Shown piece by piece: positions 41,047 to 52,460 of a stretch of 64,000 bases of DNA. The stretch covers positions 43,447,323 to 43,511,322 of the forward strand of contig CM026562.1 of assembly GCA_015143295.1 (NCBI GenBank), in the 5' to 3' direction. The position numbers were made by a program, and so were the translations under genes. Within the stretch, counting starts at the first letter, position 1, and each line of letters starts with the position of its first letter. The notes beneath the pieces were generated by a model. It searched no databases. It was given only the letters and a program-made list of their open reading frames with translations, and had not been told where the DNA came from. This stretch comes from Tetracentron sinense. Its lineage: Eukaryota > Streptophyta > Magnoliopsida > Trochodendrales > Trochodendraceae.

Positions 41047-42596
41047 AGTCTCAACTAAAGAATGTGATGAATTAAAATCTAAGGTTGCATTATAATCAAG
41101 TTCACGAATGGTAAAAAGAACTTAGATACATTGCTAGGACAACAAAGATGTGTGTTTGATAAAGCCGGAATTAGGTACAATCTTTCAATCAAACAAAAGA
41201 ATTATCAAACATTCTTTACCACATCTATTAGTTCTTCACACACCTCTTTTAGTACCTCTTATTCATATGTTGGAAATAAGAGAGTGAGGAAAGTTTGAGT
41301 TCCTAAGGGAACAAACCCTTCCAAAGCTAATATAGTTTGACTCAAAAGGATTTGGGTACTAAAGAGTTTTACTTGAACTTGTGTTGTAGGTATGCATAAA
41401 GTCAAGTTCCTCCAAAACCATTTGGTTCTTAGATAGCAGTTGCTCGAGACACATGACGAGAAACAAGAAACTATTCATCTCTCTTTCTCCTAAAGAATGA
41501 AGACATGTGACCTTTTGAGATAACTCAAAATGAAAGATCATCGGCATATGTAATGTTGGTAAATGTAACTCTACTTTCATTTAAAATATTTCTTTAGTTG
41601 AAGACTTAAATTATATCTTAATTAGTATTAGTCAATTGTGTGGTAAAAGGCATTAATGTATCTTTTAAATCAAACTTGTGTATAATTAAGGGTAATGATA
41701 ATATTAACACCTTGTTTATTGTATATAGAAATGAAAATATGTACACAATTGAATTCAATGAAATTACTTCTCAAAACTTGATATGTTTTTCGGCTTTAAA
41801 TGAAGCTAGTTGGTTATGACATAAAAGACTAGGACATGCTAGTATGGACTTGCTTCCTAAACTAAGGATTACGTAAAACTAAATTTGTAAAAAAATAAAG
41901 TATGTGATGCATGTCAATTAGCTAAACAAATCAAAACATCTTTTAAAAAGAAAAAGAAAAATCTCAGATCTTTAGAGCTTCTTCGTATAGATTTGTTTGG
42001 TACAAATGATGTTGCTAGCCTAGGAGGACAATCGTATGCATTTGTAATTGTTGATGATTATTCCATATTCACTTGGGTGTTATCTTGTCACATAAAAGTG
42101 AAGCACACACATTGTTTGCTAAATTTTGTATGAGGGTGCAAAATAAAAAAAGTTATTCAATTATCAATATAAGAAGTGATAGAGGAGGAGAATTTAAAAA
42201 CAAAGAAATAGAAGATTTTTGTGAAGAAAATGGATTTAGTCATAACTTCTCGGTTCCTAGAACCCCTCAACAAAATAGTGTGATAGAACGTAAGAATAGA
42301 TCAATACAAGAAATGGCTAGAACAATATTAAATAAACATGACTTATCTAATTACTTTTGGGTCAAAGCCATAAATACTTCAAGTTATGTAATCAATAGAG
42401 TTGTAATAAGAAACAAATTGAATAAAACATCATATAAACTTTGGAAAGTAAGATCACCTAATATTTTTTACTTTAAGGTATTTGGATACAAATGTTTCAT
42501 ATTAAATGACAAACATCACTTAAAGAAATTTGATCTTAAATCTCATTAAAGAATCTTTCTAGGATATTCAACAAATAGCAAATCATATAGAGTATT

Positions 42597-44635
42597 TGTC
42601 ACGACCCAAAATCCCACCTAGGAGTTATGAGACTTTGGTGTCATGATTTAACTTTACAAACCATCCTACAAGAGCATATAAGGCATCCAAAAAGTTGAAC
42701 TAAAATTTTCCTTAATAACTTAACTAGTGTACAAGTGTAACAAAATACTAAAGTGTAAAATGACATAATTACATGACCCAAGACTTAAGTCACATGACTC
42801 TAGTTTAACAAAATCCGAAAATGGAAGTCCCAAAATACAATCACTCCCTTACATGCCTCCATCAAAAGAAACCTGAGTAGGGCCACCTATCAAGGTCCCT
42901 TCTCTCCTCGGAATGATCCATAGCAAATTCTTCCTCTATCTACTTCTCCTCAACCCATGATTCTGGAGGACATATGTCGAATCTCTAACCTGTCGAAGAT
43001 AATAGTTCGGTTGAGCAAGAAATACTCAGCGTATACAAACCAATAGACAATTATGTTATAAAACATTTCATAACATATACAATTCAATTTCCAAGTATAC
43101 TTTAATCAAAGTGCTGAAGCTAACATTTCAAAACATATATGAGCATAATTTCCATAATCTTACTTTAAATCTTAACTACTTGAATTTATACTTTAAAACA
43201 TACTTTGAGTTCGAGTCGTGGAGAGTCTTTGAGAGAATATGATCCTTATGAGATTCTTATGAGATCTTGTGTTTATGAGATACTTGTGAGATTTGATCTT
43301 TGTGAGATTCATACAATATCTTAGACTTGGAGCCACTTTTGACCCATGATCCTTGTGAGACACATGCGAGGTCTTAGACATGATCTTTGTGAGATTTTAC
43401 AAGATCTTGCGCCTGTGAGATACTTGTGAGATTGATCCTTATGAGATACATACGAGATCTTAAACTTGGAGATCAAACATGACCCATGATCCTTGTGAGA
43501 TACATACGAGATCTTAAACTTGGGGTCAAACATGACCCATGATCCTTGTGAGATATATACGAGATCTTAGACATTCTTTTGAGTTTTGCTTTTCATTCTT
43601 ATGAGATTTCATTTCATTCATGTGAAATTTTGGATACCTATACTTATGATAAAATCATTAATGATGCAAAACATAGTGCTTGCAAGTTATGTAAGAATCT
43701 TAATAGACAAGAATTTCACAAAATATCAAAATGTACTTAGTGTATTTCATTCATAAACAAGGCATACATGCATTTGAGTTACACACCCTCATTTCATAGA
43801 GAATAATGCATTTCATCTTACCTTTGTTAAAGAATATAACAAGGTTTTGCTAAATGAAAGTATCTACTCAATATCATCAACATAAATGCTTTTAAATCTT
43901 GACTCTAGTATTTAGATAATAACGTAACTATCTAGTAGAGTGTATTTACCTTTTGAGGTTGAACCTCGTGGTATTTACATTTGAGAAGGCTTTAAAGATG
44001 AGATTTGAGTTTTTCCTTTGATCTTGAGGAAAACCTCTTTCCAAGCCCTAACTTCCTCTCATTTTTCTCCCAAAATCTCTCTTAGACTTAGTGTAAACCT
44101 AAAACCCACGAAAATGCCCTCTATTTATAGCCTAGGGGGTTGAAACCTTTAAAATCCTGAGATTTGAGGTTTTTCGTGACTTAACTGGGCAAGACCGTTC
44201 GAATGGTCTTTTGATCGTTCGAACAGTTTTGTAACCGTTCTAATGGTTGCCTTATATTTTTTATTTCTAAAATTTTTATTCATAATCGTTCGAACGGTTG
44301 AGGCACCGTTCAAATGGTTATGCTTACAATTTTTGATTTATGAGATTCTATGCACCATTTACTGGCATCGTTTGAACGGTCAGGGAACCGTTCAAATGAT
44401 TGCTCCAGATTTCTTTGTTTTTCACATTTTCCCTTTTTCTTTCTAATTTGCTTAGACTTTTCTACTTTTTAAACATTACAAAGAGTCCTTAGTACCTTAG
44501 AACACATGTCATAACACGTTAAATATAACACTCTCATTATCATTAATCATACAATCCAAACCATACATGGGAGCCTTTTGGCCTTAACACACACTATTCA
44601 CTAGTACTGTGCACATGAATTTTCAGGGTTTTACG
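42597..44635 (-). mobile_element. Solo LTR nested in copia pol, 5-bp TSD (family 2)
   Basis: It is flanked by GTATT (42592-42596 and 44636-44640). On the minus strand it begins CGTAAAACCC and ends GGGTCGTGACA, so the expected TG start has changed to CG. GGGTCGTGACA-type ends are common in plant Gypsy LTRs. A minus-strand TATA box CTATAAATAGAGG lies at about 44126-44138. Seven near copies of palindrome ACCGTTCGAACGGT lie upstream of it (44194-44400). A degenerate tandem repeat of CTTGTGAGATACATACGAGA type spans about 43230-43575. No second LTR or internal domain is present, so it is a recombination product. Confidence 0.85.
43230..43575. repeat. Degenerate tandem repeats within the solo LTR
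   Basis: Near copies of GATCCTTGTGAGATACATAC followed by GAGATCTTAAACTTGG recur at spacings of about 55-65 bases, five or more times, the last three nearly identical. Open frames on the minus strand (ISYVSHKD repeats) result from this repetition. Confidence 0.8.
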
Positions 44636-46146
44636 GTATTTAACAAAAATACTTTAACTGTTAAAGAATCTATCCATGTTGTATTTGATGAAGCTAAATC
44701 TTTTAATAATGAGAAAAATGATGAATATAAGATAAAAAATAATGTAGAAAAACTATCAAAAGATATATCAAACATTGAAATCAATAAGAAATAAAAGAAT
44801 GATAAAGAAGACTCTAATAATGATAAACTTATTAAAATTGGTAATGACAAAGAACTTGAAATTGAAAAAGAAAATCAACTTTCTAAAGCTTGAAAAATGG
44901 TAAAAGATCACCCCCCCCCCCCCCCTCCCAAAGAGCTAATTCTTAGTAATATGGAGAAATTGGTAAGAACAAGAAGGAACATTTGTAATAACTTGACATT
45001 CTTTTTTCCAACAGAACCGAAAAATGCTAATGAATCAATTAAAGATGAATCTTGGATAATGACTATGCAAGAATAATTAAACCAATTTGAAAGAAACAAT
45101 GTATGAGATTTAGTACCTAAACCTAAAGATAAATCTATCATAGGTACAAAAGGGGTTTACAACAAAGAAGAAGGAATAGATTACGAATAAACTTTTGCTC
45201 CGGTAACTAGACTAGAAATTATTAGAATGCTACTTGTTTTTGTTAGTTATAAAAATTTCAAATTATATCAAATGAATGTCAAAAGTGCATTTTTAAATGG
45301 TTTCATCGGAGGAAGTATTTGTCGAACAACCTCCTTATTTTGGAAATCAAGATTTTTCAAACCATGCTTTTAAACTTACTAAAACATTATATTATTTGAA
45401 ACAAGCATCTAGAGTATGATATGATAGAATAAGTGGTTTCTTTCTTGGCAATGATTTCATTAAAAGAAAAATAGATACTACATTATTTGTGAAATCCAAG
45501 AATGATGATATGCTAATTGTGCAAATATATGTTGATAATATCATTTTTGGATTTACTAATGAATCTTTATGTAATGTTTGCTAAGACAATGCAAAAAGAA
45601 TTCGAAATGAACATGATGAGAGAGTTGAACTTTTTCCTTAGACTTCAAATCAAACAAATATAGGAAGGAATCTTCATCAATCAAGCCAAGTATACTAGGT
45701 AGCTTCTTAAGAAGTTTGTAATGGATAATGTCAAAGAGAGAGACACTCCTATGAGTCCCTCAACTAAACTTGACAAGAATGAGAAATGCAAAAATATAGA
45801 TGAAAAAAAATATTGATGTATGATTGCTAGTTTATTTTATTTAACTACTAATAGATCTGATATTATGTTTAGTATTTGCATATGTCCTAGATTTCAATCA
45901 TGTCCTAAAGAATCTCATATGATTGATGTAAAAAGAATATTTAGATACTTGTTATGAACAATAGACTTAGGTCTTTGGTATCCTAAAAACACATCATTTG
46001 AACTTATTATTTATTTAGATGCGGATTTTGCTGGGTGCAAAGTTGATTGCAAAAGCACAAGTGACACTTATCACTTTTTAAGACACTCCCTTATTTTATG
46101 GTTTAGCAAAAAACAAAACTCAGTAGCTTTTTCTGCAGTTGAGGCT

Positions 46147-47439
46147 TGATCGTTACTCAATCTCAAATTATTCCTTCTTAGTAATAATTCCGTAGAATAG
46201 TACTAGTAAGGGTATCGAACCTTTGAGGACTGCGTTGGTTTCGTTGCATTTTATCAAGATTAATTTTAAACTAATGAGATAGACAATTGATTGTGTTTGA
46301 TTAAATTAAAACAATGATTAAACTAAAGGAGATTTTTAAATTAAACTAAAAACAATTGGGTTTTAAATCCTTTTGGAGAGAAGATCTAGGGTTTTCAAAT
46401 CCACCACTAACTTAATAACCAGTCTTATTTTGAATTTATTCTATCATCTTAATTTGCAAACATTTCAGTTAAAGTGACAGCACGCCTCCTCTCAACTGAT
46501 CAAGAAAAGTTCAAGGGATTATATCCTAAACATATCGTATCTTCGGTTAGCATGAATGATACACACTAATCTATGGTTGTGTAATCACTCGTCTTCCCTT
46601 AGCATAAAATATCTTTGAATTTAATCTCTCAATATATTAAAATCATTGCATACAACCTATATTTAAATTATAACGAAAATTATCACAAGTAGATTCAATT
46701 CCAATTTCATAATACCTAAGACAAGGTTGAGAATTCCATTGAAATAAAATATAAATCAAATACATCTGGTTGTTAAAACAATCCTCTCATTATGCAATCA
46801 ATGTCTACAAATAAGAAATCAAAAATAAAACAAAATAAAACGACACAGTTACTTGGCTAGGGTTTCATCGAAACCCTAGAATGGAAATTAGTTCATCGCG
46901 AGGGAACACATCATCTTCATAGACAAAGCTGATACACTCTTCTTCATGACTTCTTTTTTCTCCAGTTTTTTCTTCTATTCTTTTTTATTCCAAAACTCTC
47001 TCATTTGATGTCCACAAACTCTTCTATTTATAGGGAGAAGGGTAAATCTCGGATTAGGGTTCTTAGAAACCCATTAGAACTCCACTTCCTTTGATCCGGG
47101 TAAGCAAACTTGGACAAAAACGCCGAGTGCGATCGATCGCATTCACACCTGCAATCGATCGCATACAAGAAAAAAATATTCAATTCAATCTGTCAATTGT
47201 GCGATCCATCGCAGGTATGTAACATGTGTAGAATCCTTTTTTAAATATTTTTCTTCTTGGATGACCCTTGTTTGAACCTTTTGGAAGCCTTTAATCCTCA
47301 TTTTTAATATTCTTTTCCTCACATGAACCTGAAATCACTGAAAACACCTAAGTAACGCAAAATGATATAAAATATTTCTCTCATAGAGTTAACAAGTTAA
47401 GTTTGAGGTGCTTATACGTGTAACATCTAGCACCGATCA
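46147..47439 (-). mobile_element. Solo LTR nested in copia RNase H, 5-bp TSD (family 3)
   Basis: It starts TGATCG, ends CGATCA and is flanked by AGGCT (46142-46146 and 47440-47444). Removing it restores the RNase H reading across the site. On the minus strand a TATA box CTATAAATAGAAG lies at 47036-47024. Three near copies of palindrome TGCGATCGATCGCA lie upstream (47128-47141, 47150-47163, 47200-47213). No internal domain. Unrelated in sequence to the other two LTRs. Confidence 0.88.
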
Positions 47440-47740
47440 AGGCTGAATATGTAGCAGCTAAGAGTTGTTGTGCTCAAACTTTATACATGAAACAACAATT
47501 AGAATACTTTAAACTTAAATATGATAATATTCCAATTAAATGTGATAATACTAATGTCATTTGTATGACTAAAAATCACATTTAACACTAAAGAACTAAA
47601 CACATTGAAATAAGATATCATTTTTTAAGAGATCATGCTCAAAATAGGGATATAATATTGAAATTTGTTAATACAAATAATCAACTTGCGGATATATTCA
47701 CAAAACTCATTCAACATGAAAGGTTTAGTACTTTAAGAAG

Positions 47741-48807
47741 ATAACTTGGGATGGGTAGGCCGACCTTATGTGATCATGCTTAATGCTTATTTTTGATAAT
47801 TTGGATGATTGATTGAACATGAATTTATCTTTATATTGGTTTAGAAGTGAAATTGGAACTTTTACTATAAACCAGTCGATTGATTTTTGGTTGGGAACCA
47901 AATCAGTTGACTGATTGTCTGAGTGATGCCTATTTCACTTCTCATGATTTTTTCTTTCTCTTATAGCTTGTTGTGTTCTTTTTTTATGATGTCAGAGGGA
48001 GAAAAGTAAAAATATATGAAATGAGAAAAAAAGTGTGTAGAAAAGTGTATAGGGAGTAAAGTTAAATCTTTGTTTATGTTTTGTAAGATGTATGTTTGGA
48101 TGTTATATAATGCTTAGTATTTCTTTGTAAATTTTGACATATGTATAATGCTTATACATTGTGCCTTTTTAAAAATGAATTTATTATATTGGTATCACAT
48201 GCTTGAGTTTATTATATTGGTATCACATACTTTGAATTTATTATATTGGTATAATATGCTTATTTAACACTATGCAAATGAATAAAATTTATATCATGAC
48301 TATTTTGTATAGTTTGTTCATTCTTTTTGATGATATCAATGGGAGAAAGAATGAAATGAAATGCTTGTGAATGTATGAAGATTGTTCTTGAAAATAAAGA
48401 TATTGTATTTTGAAAATGTATGAAAATATTATATATGTATGTCTTGTTCTATGCTTTGTTATACAATGCCTTGCATTTTTTATAATTTGTAATGGTTGAC
48501 TTATATACAATGATGAATTTCCTATCTATTGTACCCTTTAAGAATCATTTATCATATTTGTATTATGTGCTTATGAATGATATATTCATATTGGTATCAA
48601 TTGCTTAAGAATTAATGACGTATTTAAATTGGTATCATGTGCTTATGAATGGTTATGAATGATTTATGCAAATGAGTTGAGTTTATATCTTGAATTTATT
48701 AAAATTCTTTACTGCATATGTTTAGGTAGAGTTTACCTCAAAATTTTTATTTAATTTATAGATTGAGGGAGAGCTTGTTCCTATTTCATTCCATTATTAT
48801 GTCATCA
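47741..48807 (+). other. Non-coding 3' part of the copia element
   Basis: Between pol and the polypurine tract lies A/T-rich DNA with repeated TTTATTATATTGGTATCACA-like words (about 48178-48250 and again 48545-48640). Two further copies of the LTR palindrome occur here: ACCAGTCGATTGATT (47871-47885) and AATCAGTTGACTGATT (47901-47916). Sireviruses may carry an env-like frame here; none is seen. Confidence 0.65.
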
Positions 48808-48823
48808 AAGAAAACGAGGAGGG
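48808..48823 (+). promoter_or_regulatory. Polypurine tract of the copia element
   Basis: AAGAAAACGAGGAGGG lies immediately before the TG of the 3' LTR, the position where plus-strand DNA synthesis is primed. Confidence 0.8.
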
Positions 48824-50315
48824 TGTTAGCCTAAAGGTTACAACCATAGGTACCCTTAATAATTTTGATGATAACACAATAATGAAATAACCATTGTGTT
48901 ATTAATGTCTTTATTAAGTTTTTATGAAAATTCGTGTATAAGAGCATTAGCACACTATCCAATGCATAAAGCATGAAAATGACATCAAGTTTAAAAAAGA
49001 ATTCACAAAGCAAGCCGACTAATCAAATTGAAGATCCAAAGCAAAAGAGACAAACTCATGACAAGAAGAAGAAGATTCACTAAGAAGCAATCTTTGTCAT
49101 GGAGATGAAATCAAAGAAGACAAATTAAGATCAAGTTTGAAGGACAATAAAGATTCTCCAACTAGAAGATTAAAGGTTTTATATTTGAAGGTTGAGAGTT
49201 CTTAGGACAACTGTAAAAAGTCATCAAAGTTTGAAGGTTGAAAGCTCAATGACCTAGAATGACCTTAGGAACCTTAAACGCATATTTCCATAACATTCTA
49301 AAGCCCTAGGACATCAATTTACATAGGCCTAATCTTAATTAAAATAAGCTAATTAACCTATCATATCATCAATGTTGGATAAAAGGAGTTTTCTATGAAA
49401 AACAGAAAACTAGTCGACTAATTCTTGAGGCTAATCAAAATCAGTAGACTGATTCATGCCATGTGTCATGAATAGACACTGATATCAAAACCAGTCGACT
49501 AGTTTTCACTGGCTATAAAAAACCAGTAGACTGATTTGGGTTCTGAAGATTCTGGAATTGGCTGATGTAAAACCAATCGACTGATTTGCTCGAGACAGAG
49601 CATTTAATGTTCCATAACGACTAGTTTTTCAAACGGTCATTTTTACATTAAATGCTACTCCAACTGCCATAATTTCTCCTGAGCTATAAAATGAGATCGT
49701 TTATGAACAAATTAAAAACTCCAATCATTCTATTGAATCCTATTCATCACTTTCAAGCATTCATTAATCCATTCTTTGAGAAAAACCCCAGGAATCCAAA
49801 AGAGTCAAATTTGAGCTTTTCAACTCCATCATTTGAGAGACTCTTAGTGAGCATTCAAGTGATCTTCCAGCTAGTTTTAGGAGCATTTTCAGATTGTAAA
49901 TCTCTTATACATTTATTGTATTCGAAATCAAGAATCGGTGTGATTCTTGTCATTGGAGCAGGAAGCTTCATTAAAGGGAAGTCAAGATAGATGTTCTCTT
50001 GCAATTTGTAAAGGTTTGGTCTTCACCCATGAAGAAGGTTGTGCGATAGCGGATCATGTTGAATCCTCAAGTAGGAAGCTTGAGCCGGGGACATAGACGG
50101 GAAGCCGAACCTCGAGAACATATCGCTGTGTTTGAATTCTCTCTCCCTTCTCTTTTTAGCTACTGTTCTATTAATTATTGCATTGCTATACTTGAATTGA
50201 AAATATCATTAGTTGCTTAAAATCCTAAGTAAGGAATTAGGAATTTTTTTAAAAATTTTTTAAGACCCTATTCACCCCCCCCCCCCCCCCTCTAGGGTCT
50301 ATTATTTGGGCAACA
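48824..50315 (+). repeat. 3' LTR of the copia element
   Basis: 1492 bp. TATA-like CTATAAAA at 49684-49691. Five palindrome copies lie upstream (49407-49423, 49439-49454, 49490-49504, 49522-49536, 49572-49586), compared with three in the 5' LTR. A 16-C run at 50275-50290 sits at the same place as the 11-C run of the 5' LTR. It ends CAACA before the target duplication ACCAC. Confidence 0.92.
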
Positions 50316-50644
50316 ACCACCACCGCAATGCCACCACCAACAACAAAATGATATTTTTGTTTATGATTTTCATTATAAATATTTAAGTGAACTAATAGGT
50401 GGAACTCTTATGCCTTATTTAGATTAAACTTCTATGCAAATCTTCAAGAAAACTTCTTAAAATTGTAGCTCATTAGGAGAGTAGGTATAAGTCATTTTAT
50501 GGGAAAATGACGTTTGATTTATGCTTGCAAGAAGTAGCTTCCCAAAACGAGAAGTCAAAATGTGCATTTGGATTTCCCTAGCAATGAGTAACTTCTCAAT
50601 TTACTAATTAGTTATTTTCAAAGAGCTGTAGATTCCCAATTTTG

Positions 50645-50770
50645 TGGTTAGCTCCTTTTAACTATGATTTATATTTTTAACAATTTTTTTAAAATCAATG
50701 TTAAAAATATAAACCCTAAGGATTAGTGAATCTTAACCACAGTTAAACAAATTTAAATAGGGGACTATCA
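50645..50770. repeat. Foldback element with TTAACC core, copy C
   Basis: A short copy with TTTTAACTATGATTTATATT near 50657 and AATCTTAACCACAGTTAA at 50729-50746. The inner arms ATATTTTTAACAATTTT and AAAATCAATGTTAAAAATAT are inverted. Outer arms appear lost. Confidence 0.55.
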
Positions 50771-50779
50771 AAATAGGTT

Positions 50780-51090
50780 TTCTAGAAGTGGTTAAAAATA
50801 GTTGGAAACAAGTTATCTTAGAGACTGATTCGAAGGAAATCTCAAATATTCTCAACAACTCAGCTTCTCAATTCAATGGGAAATTCTCGCAATTGTGGAG
50901 GACATTAATTAAAGCCCTTTGTAGGAGATCTAAACAAGTGAAGGTCCTGTGTGTGAAAAGACAAGTGAAGGTCCAGTGTGTGAAAAGACAAGTGACCTGG
51001 TGGCTCATGATGCAGCCCAACACGCTCTTAATATCATCTTGGATAGAACACCTCATTCTGGGCCTTATCCTATGATGAGGACTTCTTGAA
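50780..51090 (+). pseudogene. RNase H-like fragment of a LINE
   Basis: The frame from about 50788 gives WKQVILETDSKEISNILN, the type of the RNase H-like (RVT_3) domain at the end of plant LINE polyproteins. After a frame change, LVAHDAAQHALNII follows near 51000. A short direct duplication (AAGTGAAGGTCC...GTGTGTGAAAAGAC) occurs at about 50936-50990. No other LINE domain adjoins it. A host gene fragment of the same fold is the alternative. Confidence 0.65.
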
Positions 51091-51091
51091 A

Positions 51092-51974
51092 TTCCCTAAA
51101 TATATAGCTTTATCCCAAGCTTGTCCAAGATTAGTAGTGAAATGAAATGACTCCTTAATTAATAGGGAAAAAAAGATAGATTGACAAAATTATAAGTAAA
51201 CTCATTCAGTAAAGCACCAAACACAAACTTCCAAGCTGTCACTATGGTAGTAACAAGTGTTACTATCTTTTCATGCTACCTTGAGAACGGGTAAAAACTA
51301 TAAATTCCTCAAGTTAAAAATTTTGATTTTCTTAACCTATTGAAGGGGGAGCAATGTTAGGTATTGCAATTATAGTGAGAATTTGAAAAAAAATTGAATT
51401 CTGCGGCTCGACACTCCTCTTTATCCTATTACCATAAGGTCAATTTCAAGAGCAGACTGACAAAATCCAATAAGAAGAAAAAAGAAAAGTGTTAGCCCAA
51501 GTTTCCCAATGCAAGTTAACAGGGCAAACCATTTTAGGCGGGTCTATATAGTAATTTGTAGGATACCATTAGATAGTCTAACCAAAAAGAAAATAAAAAA
51601 GAAAAAGAAAAATGAGGTCAAAGAGATAATTAACTAAAATTAGTTAGAGTCTGTTTGAAAACTCTTGTCGAATATAATAACTCTAAAGAATAAGCTGTAA
51701 TATTTTTCCTAGAGTTTTATCATTTGATAAAACTCTGAAACACTTTCCTAATTTAATAGTAGTATGTTTGGTAAACCTTCTTATTGACCATTTTTAAGAG
51801 TTTATTACAGGAGTAATAAATGTCATTTTTTAAATATGCAAGTAAGAGCCCTCGATCCCCTTCTCTAACATTCAATGGGCTGCCACCACCCCTCAAGTAT
51901 GGCTTCCCCCATGTACAACCACTCCTATTCCATTGCCACCCCACCCCCTCCCCTTCTCTCCAAAGTAATGTTAC
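51092..51974. other. Intergenic, nothing recognised
   Basis: Mixed A/T-rich sequence with no convincing coding segment, element end or structured RNA. A C-rich pyrimidine stretch lies around 51850-51965. Confidence 0.45.
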
Positions 51975-52113
51975 ATTGTTCTTCGGTTCGCTCGGTTCAA
52001 ATTCGGGTTCGCAATTCGCCATTCTAGAGTGAACCCCGTTCGCCAAGGGTAAGATGAGACAGTTCGTTTCTCAGTTCGCTTAGTTCTTTAATTTGGTTTG
52101 CTAGCTTGGTTCG

Positions 52114-52174
<61 letters not shown>

Positions 52175-52460
52175 TGTGTAAATAAATATATTATAAATAC
52201 TTATTTTTAAAAAAAACATTAAAAATTAAGTTATTTAAACAAAACATTAAAAAATAGGTTTTATAGCCGGTTCGCGAACCCGGAAAACAAATTCGCCGAA
52301 CTTAAAGAACAAATTCGCCAAATCCAAACAAAAAGTTCGCTGAACCCGAACAAAAAGTTCGCCGAACCAAAGCTATTAGACTCGAGTAGCGGGTTCGCTC
52401 AATTTCACAAACCCAAATGAACGAACCAGTTCGCGGTTCACATTAGTAGGTAGCGAACTA
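51975..52460. mobile_element. MITE-like element with iterated TTCGCCGAACC word
   Basis: Arms at 51975-52115 and 52265-52460 are full of TTCGCT, GGTTCGC and GTTCGCCGAACC variants in inverted balance, around an A/T-rich core that includes a (TA)n microsatellite at about 52116-52171. The ends and target duplication are not resolved, so the class is inferred from its likeness to the other iterated-word MITEs here. Confidence 0.5.

Larger units (their letters stand above)
41780..47740 (+). pseudogene. Copia pol remnant (INT, RT, RNase H), twice interrupted
   Basis: The pre-integrase HKRLGHA and the C-x2-C pair (CDACQ) lie around 41820-41920; the Trp before HKRLGHA is now a stop. The integrase DDE residues are visible in VDDYS, SDRGGEF and IERKNR (42050-42300). 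The chain is cut at 42596 by a solo LTR and resumes at about 44641. The reverse transcriptase runs about 45090-45590, with AFLNG, FVEQPPY and a YVDN box where YVDD is expected, so a catalytic Asp is lost. The RNase H part (FSAVEAEYVAA) is cut at 46146 and resumes at 47445, ending near 47740. There are several stops and frame changes. Confidence 0.88.
38349..50315 (+). mobile_element. Ty1/copia LTR retrotransposon, Sirevirus-like, defective
   Basis: Both LTRs start TGTTAGCC and end CAACA. The whole is flanked by a 5-bp duplication ACCAC (38344-38348 and 50316-50320). The order is LTR, primer-binding site, gag with CCHC knuckle, integrase, reverse transcriptase, RNase H, a non-coding stretch, a polypurine tract and LTR. 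Integrase before RT places it in Ty1/copia. The gag start (RPPLFNEENYNYWKTRM) is like Sireviruses. Two solo LTRs (42597-44635 and 46147-47439) interrupt it. Stops and frameshifts in gag and pol make it inactive. It begins about 470 bp upstream of the iPGAM start. Confidence 0.92.

Noticed and set aside
43193..43533. Minus-strand frames with repeated SHKDHG peptides
   Set aside because: These are translations of a tandem DNA repeat within a solo LTR, not a repeat protein.
44243..44446. Open frame in the palindrome-rich part of solo LTR 2
   Set aside because: It results from the repeated CCGTTCGAA words and has no protein similarity; LTR U3 regions are non-coding.
47741..48807. An env-like gene in the copia element
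   Set aside because: Some Sireviruses have one, but only short A/T-rich frames are present here.
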